Positions 8,407 to 17,195 of a stretch of 64,000 bases of DNA are shown piece after piece; position 1 is the stretch's first letter; every line of letters starts with the position of its first letter. Origin of the DNA: Gambelia wislizenii (lineage: Eukaryota > Chordata > Lepidosauria > Squamata > Crotaphytidae); the NCBI GenBank assembly GCA_030847615.1, contig JAUMIR010000001.1, positions 377,810,687 through 377,874,686 of the forward strand, given 5' to 3'. The notes under the pieces are model-generated. The model saw only the letters and a list, made by a program, of their open reading frames with translations. It did not search any database and had not been told where the DNA came from. The position numbers were made by a program, and so were the translations under genes.

Positions 8407-11400
8407 ATGCAAGACTCTAAAGATAGTGGACGGCCTGAGCGTCGTTCTGCCCTAATAGCCCTTGAACTATCACGGCTTAATATTGACATCGCTGCACTTA
8501 GTGAAGTTCGCTTCCATGAGGAAGGCAGCCTTAAAGAACATGGCGCCGGCTACACACTTTACTGGTCTGGCAAACCCAAAACCGAAAAACATCTTTCAGG
8601 AGTAGGCTTCATGATTAAAAACTCCATTGCCTCTAAACTCGAAACCTTGCCAACAGGACACTCTGATCGCATTATTTCCTTACGCCTCCCACATGTTGTT
8701 CTCTTTAGTGTATATGCCCCAACTATGCAAGCCGACCCTGTAGAGAAAGACAAATTGTACACAGACCTACGCCAACTCATACAAAAAGTCCCTGTAGAAG
8801 ATAAAATTATTATACTTGGTGACTTCAATGCCAGAGTAGGAAAGAATTCCGAAGCCTGGAAAGGTGTCTTAGGCAAGCATGGTGTTGGAAATTGCAATGA
8901 TAACGGACGCCTCCTGCTAGAGTTCTGTGCAGAACAACAGCTGACTATTACAAACACAATCTTTCAGCAGAAAGATAGCTTGAAGACAACCTGGATGCAT
9001 CCCCGATCCAAACATTGGCACCTCATTGACTACGTTCTAGTCCGTCAGAGAGACATCCGTGATGTCCATCATACCCGAGTGATGCCCAGTGCAGAATGCC
9101 AAACAGATCATCGCCTCGTCAGATGTAAACTAAATCTTCATCTTAAGTTCAAACCTAAGAGGGGTGGCATCTTAAAGAAGAGGCTCCAAGTCAACAATCT
9201 TCAACAAGCTACCATGAGAGGCAACTTCCAGGCAAATCTACAAACGAAACTTGAAGACCATCCTACAGATCCTTCTCCTACAGTGCTTTGGCAACATATC
9301 AAAAACAGTATCCTCCAGTCTGCAGAAGAATCCCTCGGGTTCTCCCACAAGAAAAATCAAGACTGGTTTGATGAAAACAACCAAGAGATCCAGGAGCTGT
9401 TGGCAAGGAAGAGAGCTGCTCACCAGGCATACCTCGCCCAGCCAACCTGTCATGTAAGAAAAGCAGCTTTCCGCCTCACATGTAGCAAACTACAACAAAA
9501 ACTCCGAGACATGCAGAACAAGTGGTGGATCAATTTAGCAGAAAAGACACAACGCTGTGCAGATCTGGGTGATCATAGAGGATTTTATGAAGCTCTTAAA
9601 GCAGTGTTTGGACCTACTTATCAGGTCCAAAGCTCCTTATACAGTACAGATGGTCAAACATTAATTACTGATAAAGCCTCCATCCTAAATCGTTGGGCTG
9701 AACATTTTCAAAGTCTCTTTAGCGCCAACCGAGTAGTCCAAGCCTCAGCTATCCAATATATGATACAAAAACCAATGAAAAATGAATTGGACATAGCTCC
9801 CACTTTGGAAGAGACCCTTATGGCCATACAGCAGATGAAAAACGGCAAGGCAGCTGGGATTGATGGAATCCCACCTGAAGTTTGGAAACACGGAGGTCAT
9901 GCACTCCACGAAAAATTCCACGAATTCCTTGTGAATTGCTGGGAAAAAGGGGAACTGCCATCAGACCTCCGAGATGCAGTCATCATCACCCTGTACAAGA
10001 AAAAAGGAGCAAAATCCGACTGCTCAAACTATCGAGGCATAACACTGCTCTCTATTGCTGGAAAAATCCTTGCAAGGATACTCCTGAACAGATTAGTTCC
10101 TGCTATTGCAGAAGAACTTCTCCCTGAAAGCCAATGTGGCTTCAGAGCCAATAGGAGTACTACAGACATGGTATTTGCCCTTAGGCAACTGCAAGAAAAA
10201 TGTAGGGAGCAGAACAAGGGTCTCTATGTAACATTTGTCGACCTCACCAAAGCCTTTGACACTGTAAGTAGAAAAGGTCTGTGGCAGATCCTGGAAAAAC
10301 TAGGATGTCCCCCCAAATTCCGTAAAATGATTATCTTGCTACACGAGGGCCAGCGTGGTCAAGTCAGATATGGCGATGCTCTTTCAGAGCCCTTTCTAAT
10401 AACTAATGGAGTGAAGCAAGGTTGTGTTCTTGCACCAACTTTATTTACAATCTTCTTTAGCACGATGCTCCAAAGGGCTATGGCAGAGCTTGAAGAAGAC
10501 GACGGCATCTATATACGCTACCGTACTGATGGTAGCTTGTTTAACTTAAGCCGTCTGAGGGCTCACACTAAGACTCTAAACTATCTAGTCCGTGAGCTGC
10601 TCTTCGCCGATGATGCTGCCCTTGTTGCCCACACAGAAGCAGCTCTGCAGCGCCTAACGTCCTGCTTTGCAACAGCTGCAGAGCTGTTTGGGCTAGAAGT
10701 CAACCTGAAGAAAACAGAAGTTCTTTACCAGCCTGCACCACAGGACGAACACCACCACCCCCACATTGCCGTCGGCAAATCAGTGCTCAAGTCCGTTCAG
10801 CAGTTCACCTACCTGGGAAGCATCATCTCCTCAGATGCCAAGATTGACAAAGAGATCGATCACAGATTAGCAAAGGCATATAGTGCATTTGGAAGACTTC
10901 ACAAAAGAGTCTGGAGCAATAAACACCTGAGGCAAAGCACAAAAATCAGTGTGTATAGAGCCATCGTACTGTCTATCCTCCTTTATGGATCTGAAACATG
11001 GGTTACCTATCGCCACCACCTACGACTCCTCGAGCGCTTTCATCAGCGCTGTCTACGCACAATCCTAAATATACACTGGACTGACTATGTGACGAATGTT
11101 GCTGTCCTTGAACAAGCAGGGATCACCAGCATTGAGGCCATGATATTGAGAACACAGCTGCGCTGGGCAGGGCACGTTTCTAGGATGGAGGACCATCGCC
11201 TCCCAAAAATACTACTCTACGGTGAACTCGCCACGGGTCAGCGTAAGAGGGGTGCTCCAAAAAAGCGATACAAAGACTCCCTGAAACAACATCTCAGGCT
11301 TGGCCAAATTGATCACCAACAGTGGTCCGCCCTGGCCTCACATCGGGAGGCATGGAGACGCAATATCCACAATGCTGCAGCCTTATTTGAGAACTCACGA

Positions 11401-11565
11401 CGAACAAGTCTTGAAGAGAAACGACAACGCAGAAAGAATCACAACCCAAAAACATCACCCAAGGAGACCTTCTGCTGCGCTTTTTGCAACCGGACTTGTT
11501 TATCTCGGATTGGCCTTTTTAGTCATCAGCGCGCTTGCAGAAGGCGCGGGATGAGTCCTTCCTGA
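8407..11565 (+). CDS. RTE-like endonuclease/reverse transcriptase, copy A (1052 codons, intact)
   Basis: One uninterrupted frame that nicks target DNA and copies the element RNA by target-primed reverse transcription. The apurinic-type endonuclease shows LSEVRF (Glu33), LGDFNARVG (138-146) and TDHRL (233-237). The reverse transcriptase shows KAAGIDGIP, NYRGITLLS, CGFRANRST, DLTKAFD, NGVKQGC and the FADD active site (733-736). The C-terminus carries a C-x2-C-x12-H-x3-C zinc knuckle (Cys1024, Cys1027, His1040, Cys1044). Upstream of the first ATG the same frame is open back to the stop at 8314 and encodes LTLACWNIRT, the conserved endonuclease motif with the catalytic Asn. The functional protein therefore probably starts upstream, without an AUG or by another mechanism. 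About 22 residues differ from copy B. Confidence 0.93.
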   Translation: MQDSKDSGRPERRSALIALELSRLNIDIAALSEVRFHEEGSLKEHGAGYTLYWSGKPKTEKHLSGVGFMIKNSIASKLETLPTGHSDRIISLRLPHVVLFSVYAPTMQADPVEKDKLYTDLRQLIQKVPVEDKIIILGDFNARVGKNSEAWKGVLGKHGVGNCNDNGRLLLEFCAEQQLTITNTIFQQKDSLKTTWMHPRSKHWHLIDYVLVRQRDIRDVHHTRVMPSAECQTDHRLVRCKLNLHLKFKPKRGGILKKRLQVNNLQQATMRGNFQANLQTKLEDHPTDPSPTVLWQHIKNSILQSAEESLGFSHKKNQDWFDENNQEIQELLARKRAAHQAYLAQPTCHVRKAAFRLTCSKLQQKLRDMQNKWWINLAEKTQRCADLGDHRGFYEALKAVFGPTYQVQSSLYSTDGQTLITDKASILNRWAEHFQSLFSANRVVQASAIQYMIQKPMKNELDIAPTLEETLMAIQQMKNGKAAGIDGIPPEVWKHGGHALHEKFHEFLVNCWEKGELPSDLRDAVIITLYKKKGAKSDCSNYRGITLLSIAGKILARILLNRLVPAIAEELLPESQCGFRANRSTTDMVFALRQLQEKCREQNKGLYVTFVDLTKAFDTVSRKGLWQILEKLGCPPKFRKMIILLHEGQRGQVRYGDALSEPFLITNGVKQGCVLAPTLFTIFFSTMLQRAMAELEEDDGIYIRYRTDGSLFNLSRLRAHTKTLNYLVRELLFADDAALVAHTEAALQRLTSCFATAAELFGLEVNLKKTEVLYQPAPQDEHHHPHIAVGKSVLKSVQQFTYLGSIISSDAKIDKEIDHRLAKAYSAFGRLHKRVWSNKHLRQSTKISVYRAIVLSILLYGSETWVTYRHHLRLLERFHQRCLRTILNIHWTDYVTNVAVLEQAGITSIEAMILRTQLRWAGHVSRMEDHRLPKILLYGELATGQRKRGAPKKRYKDSLKQHLRLGQIDHQQWSALASHREAWRRNIHNAAALFENSRRTSLEEKRQRRKNHNPKTSPKETFCCAFCNRTCLSRIGLFSHQRACRRRGMSPS

Positions 11566-11605
11566 ATCTTCGTTTGCGAAGAAAAGCCAGAGATATAATT
11601 TGTAT

Positions 11606-12433
11606 GGGGAATGCTGTGTGCCATATTTTTCCAGTAATCACAATCTGGGCAGCAGTGGGACACAATCCACCCTATGTACCAGGTTGCTAAGTTTAAACAA
11701 TAATATCAATATATCACAAAACTAACAGCAGTATCAATACCCTGACTTGTCTCTCAAAGTTTGTTAAGGTCATTGACTACGGACTGACTATAAAATCAAA
11801 AGCTCCTGTCACTTTTATCTACCTTCTCAGCCAGTCATGTGCCGGGAATAAAAAACGAGAGGGATGTTTGACTTTTGCAGAATAAAATTAAATGCAAAAA
11901 TAATTTTCACATGACTTTCCTATTTACATAAGAAATTTGAAAAAGGAAGAAAGGCCAAGGATTCATTATTTTATTCCCCACTAGCAAAAGTCTTCAGCTC
12001 CACCCATGATCAATACACTGGGGTGAGAGTTAATTATATTTTCACCCCAATGTACTCTCTCTTGTTTTCATTCCTCCTCCCCACAACTATTTTTCTTCTA
12101 TGATGTTTTTCTCTCTCTCCACTGTAGAACTCATTCTGCCCACAGCCACTTCACCTAGCTTAGAAACCCCTTTGTCCCCCTCATCTCACTGCTGTTTCTC
12201 CTCTTTTCTCTGCAGCTCTTGCAATTTCTTGAAATCCTTCGCTCCCTCCACTCCAGTTCTCATCCTCCTGACTCTTGTCTCCACTCAAACCAAGCACCAG
12301 CAGTCAATTAATCTCCCTTTCTTTCTCTCTCTGGTGTCATATTCTATTTCTCAAAATCCAGGCTGTTATACTTCCATATGCCATTTGTTTGCTCATTATG
12401 CAAATTGTGTGATGGGTTATGAAAAGGTCAACC

Positions 12434-12475
<42 letters not shown>

Positions 12476-13090
12476 ATTTCCGACTCAGAAGCAGTCCTTT
12501 CAAAGTTGTTTTATACTTTGAAAAGGGAAGGTTGGGTGTTGTGAGCTGTCTGCATTTGTACAACACCTCTGCCAAGACACATGTGTGCAAATGCATATAA
12601 GTATGTTCTAAAATGGAACTTCTTTGACTTTCTGGTTAAGTACAGAGCAGGGTTAGGTCAAAAAGGCCTCTAGCGAAGTCCTATAGCCAACACCCATTTT
12701 TGAAAGAATGTTAACTCCATTATCTGCCAACACTCTCTCTGTGTGTGTGTGTGTCAAAAATACTAATTATTGAAATACTGAATACATTCAGGCTCTTTTT
12801 CTCAGAATAACATTCTGCAGCTGACAAACAAGACATTATACCCACAGGGGAAAAAACGGGGAGAAATGTCTCCAAGTGGATGGTTGTTTTTATTTATAAT
12901 TTTAATTAATTATATAATAATTGCAGAAATTTCTGGCACTGAAAACCTCATTCCATTTGCTGGACTGAAAATAAATCTGCAGTTAGATTTCATATTGATA
13001 TGTATACTAGGCTTTAAGCAGTATATAAAATTTAAAATGTATTATGATGTTTTATGTAGGATAACATTATATAATTATGTGTTGTCCTTT
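11606..13090. other. no gene seen; contains CA and GT microsatellites
   Basis: Mixed AT-rich and pyrimidine-rich sequence. A (CA)n tract lies at 12435-12472 and a short (GT)n near 12740. The 166-codon frame at 12100-12600 runs through the CA repeat and a CT-rich tract and is not supported as a gene. Confidence 0.5.
12435..12472. repeat. (CA)n microsatellite
   Basis: About 19 uninterrupted AC dinucleotides. Confidence 0.95.
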
Positions 13091-13094
13091 TGAT

Positions 13095-13192
13095 TTTTAA
13101 TTTTGCATTTATATTTATATTTGTTTTTATGTAGCCCCTGAAGAAGGCCATTGAAATATATACAGAGGCCAAAACACGTTGGGCTTTTTCCA
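13095..13192 (+). mobile_element. possible Penelope-like element 3' tail fragment
   Basis: The phrase CCCCTGAAGAAGGCCATTGA followed by GGCCAAAACACGTTGGGC resembles the 3' ends of Penelope-like elements. Only the tail is recognisable and no GIY-YIG domain is seen nearby. Confidence 0.4.
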
Positions 13193-13888
13193 AAAAAACA
13201 AACAAAAAAACCACAATTATCTACTGAGCACTTGGAGATGTATCTCCTCGTTTTCCCTCTGGATTCTATTTGGTGCTCTCCAGTATTTGCCTCTCAAACC
13301 AGACATTTTAGAAAGGAAATTACACTGATAGGTAGGGCCATCTTTGGGGCAAGGTGATCAGCTAACATTCCTGTGATGTCTTTTTGTGTAGGTGCTTGTC
13401 GGAGACATTATTACCTTTTGTTCAACAAAGTACTAGGTAATATCTCTCAGGAAGCCCAGATGAATAGCCCTCCCTTTTGAAATATTATTTTGTATTAGAG
13501 GAACTTCCTGAACTTAAGCTTGTTTTCCCAGCTCAGAGCTTTTAAAAGATCCCAAATACAAAGGTAGTTTGTTCTTAGGGTTGGGTCCTACCTGAAGCAA
13601 TGGCAAAGATTCTGGGTGTAGATCCCTGTCTGCTTCCTCCTTCTGGAGGCCTTTTGTTGAAATCACTGCCTAACCTATACTTTTCTTTTAAACTGAAATT
13701 ACTCTTTCAGATCTCCCAGAGTTCAGGAATTTTAGTCAGAGTATCTTGTTAGCTAATTCTCTTCCCAAAAGTATTAGATTTGCCCCCCCTCCTCCTTCTT
13801 CCTCCTCTTTGCACTGTTCCAGCAAGGTGTGCATTGCTCTCCTTCTACTTGCCCAGAAGGTCCAACAGGGCCATCTGGTGTGTGTCTC
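13193..13888. other. no gene seen
   Basis: AT-rich sequence followed by a CT-rich tract. No protein family recognised on either strand. Confidence 0.5.
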
Positions 13889-14308
13889 CCTCCCTCCCTC
13901 CCTCCCTCTCTCTCTCTGGCTTTTCTTCACAAACAAAGATTCAGGAAGGACTCATCCTGTGCTTTCTGCAAGCGCGCTGATGACTAAAAAGGCCAATCCG
14001 AGATAAACAAGTCCGGTTGCAGAAAGCACAGCAGAGGGTCTCCTTGGGTGATGTTTCTGGGTTGTGATTCTTTCTGCATTGTCGTTTCTCTTCAAGACTT
14101 GTTCGGTGGGAGTTCTCAAATAAAGCTGCAGCATTGTGGATAGTGCGTCTCCATGCCTCCCGATGTGAAGCCAGGGCAGACCATTGTTGGTGATCAATTT
14201 TGGCCAAGCCTGAAATGTTGTTTCAGGGAATCCTTGTATCGCTTTTTTGGAGCACCCCTCTTACGATGACCCATGGCGAGTTCACCATAGAATACTATTT
14301 TTTAAAGT
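13889..14308 (-). mobile_element. 5'-truncated RTE-like LINE fragment
   Basis: The - strand encodes the last part of the RTE ORF (IDHQQWSALASHREAWRR... through the zinc knuckle CAFCNRTC and RMSPS), followed by the short 3' UTR. The tail appears on the + strand as CT/CCCT repeats at 13889-13918. A one-base indel breaks the frame near 14207 (ATTTTGG versus ATTTGG in the full copies). The homology stops near 14308, inside the ELATGQRKRG region. No clean target duplication was seen. Confidence 0.88.
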
Positions 14309-15109
14309 ATTTTATTTACCTTACTTTTTTTGAATCTCTTTTGTTCTCTCATCTCCTCCTCCTCTTAGCAACCCCTAAATTTCAGATTGCTTAACCCAAA
14401 CCCTCTCAGCTTTGCAATTTTGCAAATTAGAGTTAATATTTCCGCATCTGAAACAACTGTGCTCTATTAGGCAATTTGTATTTGTATTTTGCACATGCTG
14501 TTTGCTATGAAGCTTTACCATATTTTTTGCTATTCCCCAATGCAACTATTGTGTACACCTTGATCCTTCTGTGCCCAACAAATTCCCCCTTTTACATAGT
14601 TCTCTACGAATGTGATTTGACTCCAATTTGCCTAATATGCACTACTGCCAGGGTCACGAGATCCCTAACAGACATGTGCACTCAGAACATTTAAGAGTTC
14701 TTGCATGTGCTCTGAGAGAATCCTTGGTAACATGGAGTTTCCTAGATTCTTTGCATGTAATACAAGAGTATGCAACCAAGCTGTTTTGTGCTCCTTGTGA
14801 CCCCTTTTCTTCCCACTCTTGCCAGGCACAATGAATTTCTCTCTCTCTCTTTCTGTGTCTTGTAGCGATCACATTTCAGCCCCCCAAGTCCAGGCAGCCG
14901 TATCAGAATCTGAAATAGTTTCTTCTCTGGATTATAGGGCCCTTTTACACGGCAAAATATCTCTGGGAAGAATTGAGGTCAAACCCTATTGGTTCACACA
15001 AATCACACGCTATTAGGAAGGAGAGGTAGCAAAAAAACCAGTTAACCCTTGACTTTCCATCCCTCTATTTTTCACAGACCTTTTAGGAAAATCTGGGAAA
15101 AGCCCGCAC
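14309..15109. other. no gene or known repeat seen
   Basis: AT-rich sequence. Open frames of 64-72 codons here have no family resemblance. Confidence 0.5.
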
Positions 15110-15645
15110 TATTGGTTGTCTGAACCATCAGCAACCATCCTGGGACAGGGGCTGAATTATGATTGGTTGGACCATGGAGGGGACAGGTTTGCAAGGTTAC
15201 CCTTGCAATTCTTGATCCACCATTTTTGTATGGTCATGCCTAGGGTCCTCCACTGCCTCCAAAGCCCAGTTGGCAGAAGCTGTACCCAGCAGAAAGCCGA
15301 TGATGGCCAAGGCTGGCCAGATGGGGTGGCCGAGGAGGCTGAGAGAGTGTAACTTGCCCAGGGGTTTCCATGGCGGAGCAAAGGGGACTCGAACCCCACT
15401 TTCCAGAGTCAGGCTGGCTCTAAGAAAACTTACTCCTAAGTAAAACTGCTGGAATCTTTGGAAGCGCTTCGCAGGCAGGGACCTGAGTGGTGGGGCTGGA
15501 CGCTCATCCCCCTGTCTTTTCCTGCCCGTCCCCATATCGGAGGAGGAGGAGGGTCTTGGAAAGCCTCCCTCCAGGAAGAAAGACAGGGAGGCGTCATCAA
15601 GAGGAGGCGACTATGGGGCAGAGGGACCTGACATTTTTGGCTTGA
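15110..15645 (-). repeat. unclassified GC-rich repeat X, copy 1 (inverted relative to 20398-21145)
   Basis: The reverse complement of 15440-15640 aligns to 20740-20910 at roughly 85% by eye. The reverse complement of about 15130-15275 aligns to 20935-21065 (shared TCCAACCAATCATAATTCAG and TACAAAAATGG). A tRNA-type SINE at about 15285-15425 replaces the intervening part in this copy. Copy 2 has a CATATAAAGG box at the equivalent spot, so the family may be an LTR or promoter-bearing unit. Its class is unknown. Confidence 0.6.
15285..15425 (-). mobile_element. MIR-like tRNA-derived SINE
   Basis: Read on the - strand it has GGTTCGAGTCCCCTTTGCTC (B-box region) followed by GCCATGGAAACCCCTGGGCA and AGTTACACTCTCTCAGCCTC. 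This is the usual order of MIR-type SINE bodies in squamates. Similar segments lie at 41935, 48255 and 50047. Confidence 0.65.
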
Positions 15646-16165
15646 ATTTTCCATTAACAAAAGCTGGGTACATTCAAAGATATAGCTGTTACATTCACAA
15701 AGTGCTTACTGTGAATTCAAATTCTTACTCTCAAAGAGACTACATTAGTATACACAATAAAATTTAGCCACAGTCCTGAATTCTTACTCTCGAGGAGAAC
15801 TTAATTTTCCGTTAACAGAAATAGGGTACATTCAAAGATATAGCTGTTATATTCACAAAGTGCTTATTGTCAATTTGAATTCTTACTCTTGAGGAGACCA
15901 CATGAGTATGAACAATTGAATTCAGCCACAGTCCCTAACCCTAATATGGTATCCTCGAGAGTAAGAATTGGAATTGATAGTAAGCACTTTGTGAATGTAA
16001 CAGCTATATCTTTGAATGTACTATATTTCTGTTAATGGAAATGAAGTTCTCTTCAAGAGTAAGAATTCAGGACTGTGGCTAAATTGTATTGTATATACTA
16101 ATACGGTCTCCTCAAGAGTAAGAATTCAAATTCATAGTAAGCACTTTGTAAATGGAAAATTAATT
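15646..16165. repeat. large palindrome built from about 158-bp units
   Basis: Two direct units (ACATTCAAAGATATAGCTGT at 15670 and again at 15828, 158 bp apart) are followed by inverted units in 15950-16165. The arms match closely over more than 200 bp around a centre near 15945. Each unit carries GAATTCTTACTCT near GAGGAGA and a CACAAAGTGCTTA core. No ORF. The DNA could fold into a long hairpin; origin unknown. Confidence 0.8.
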
Positions 16166-16207
16166 GTGCAAAATGTATGAGGAGCTATTCCAAGAGACTA
16201 TATTACA

Positions 16208-16272
16208 TGGAACAATATGAAACAGATTCAAGATGATATCTCGATTCTCCCCGAGACAAAAACTGCTGTGTA
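16208..16272 (+). repeat. 65-bp direct repeat, copy 1 (mate at 21147-21212)
   Basis: GGAACAATATGAAACAGATT through AAACTGCTGTGTAA recurs 4.9 kb downstream with a single base difference. The two copies flank RTE copy B. It is too long for a target-site duplication and is probably part of a dispersed repeat. Confidence 0.85.
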
Positions 16273-16860
16273 AATTTGTGAATTAACAGCCTTAATTTTG
16301 TCAATGAAGTAAAAAATATGCACCGTGCGTGGATAATTTGCCGGTAGTACCAGGTTTCCAAAAAAACCTGGTTTCCAATGGAGTACCTCTCCATTGACGC
16401 CCCCTTGTCGTGGGAGAGAGGCTTGCGTACCCTAATGATGTTTTGAGCTATGCTGGCGGTGGCATAAGAGCCACTGGTAGGGTCTCCCATGCCAGACAGG
16501 TCAAAACCGAAGGGTCTGACAAAGAGCGTCAAAGGGCAGGATGGGCTCTCTAGCCTTGTGGCAACCGTCCTAGGAGAAGGAAAACTCCAATCCCAAACCC
16601 GGGCAGATGGTGCTCGTCCAACCCTGTAAGGTCAACCATCTAAGAGAAGGAAACTCTAATTAAACCTACGGCCCGAGGACCTCACTGCCACGTCCATGCT
16701 TGCAAGGCCACGGCAGATGAATCTCTGGTTTAAAGTGTGAGGCCAGTTCTGTGCACGCTGCGCTCCACCAGAAAAATCCATTGCACAGGCTCGAAGGACA
16801 AATCCATTTCCAAAAAAGCCCTGTAGCGACTGGCGAGGGACGAAACCGGCAGGTGTAAAG

Positions 16861-17043
16861 ATGCACTGGAAGCCGCAGCCCCAACCCTGCATGCAGGCGG
16901 TTCAGGACATTGGTCGCTCAAGCCTGACCCGGGAGATGACAGTCTTGTTCGGCAGCATTCTGAACGACCAAGCAGCCTTTTTTAAGGAGAGCACTGCTTG
17001 CTCCATATGGAGCACTGCTTGCTCCATATGGAGAGGGGCCTAG
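16861..17043 (+). CDS. small upstream ORF in the RTE copy B 5' UTR
   Basis: A 60-codon ATG frame equivalent to 8084-8245 in copy A. It contains an in-frame tandem duplication encoding STACSIW twice. Otherwise one residue differs (K-P versus K-L near the N-terminus). Function unknown. Confidence 0.3.
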   Translation: MHWKPQPQPCMQAVQDIGRSSLTREMTVLFGSILNDQAAFFKESTACSIWSTACSIWRGA

Positions 17044-17195
17044 AAAAGGTGGCCTAAAGAAAGCTCATCCCCAACTACCTGGTTGGCTAGCCGCGGCCAA
17101 CGAGAATCTTCTGATGCGGTCAAACCAAGGCAAAGAAACAAAGGCACACACAAGGTGTAAATAAACTGACACTTGCATGCTGGAACATCAGAACC

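Larger units (their letters stand above)
7609..11593 (+). mobile_element. RTE-like LINE, copy A, full length with intact ORF
   Basis: A non-LTR retrotransposon bounded by the 12-bp duplication TATAATTTGTAT at 7597-7608 and 11594-11605. It has a roughly 800-bp 5' UTR, one long ORF with endonuclease and reverse transcriptase but no RNase H, and a very short 3' UTR ending in a GA microsatellite (AGCCAGAGA here, longer in sister copies). A microsatellite tail instead of poly-A and the domain set fit the RTE superfamily; the exact clade is inferred. Three truncated relatives lie at 13889, 43507 and 44266, and a second full-length copy at 16386. Confidence 0.88.

Noticed and set aside
8559..8957. 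Antisense frames inside the RTE ORFs (for example 132 codons on the - strand)
   Set aside because: Shadow frames of a strongly supported sense ORF; no independent domain.
12100..12600. 166-codon frame as a gene
   Set aside because: It crosses a (CA)n microsatellite giving a Thr-His repeat and shows no domain or splice support.
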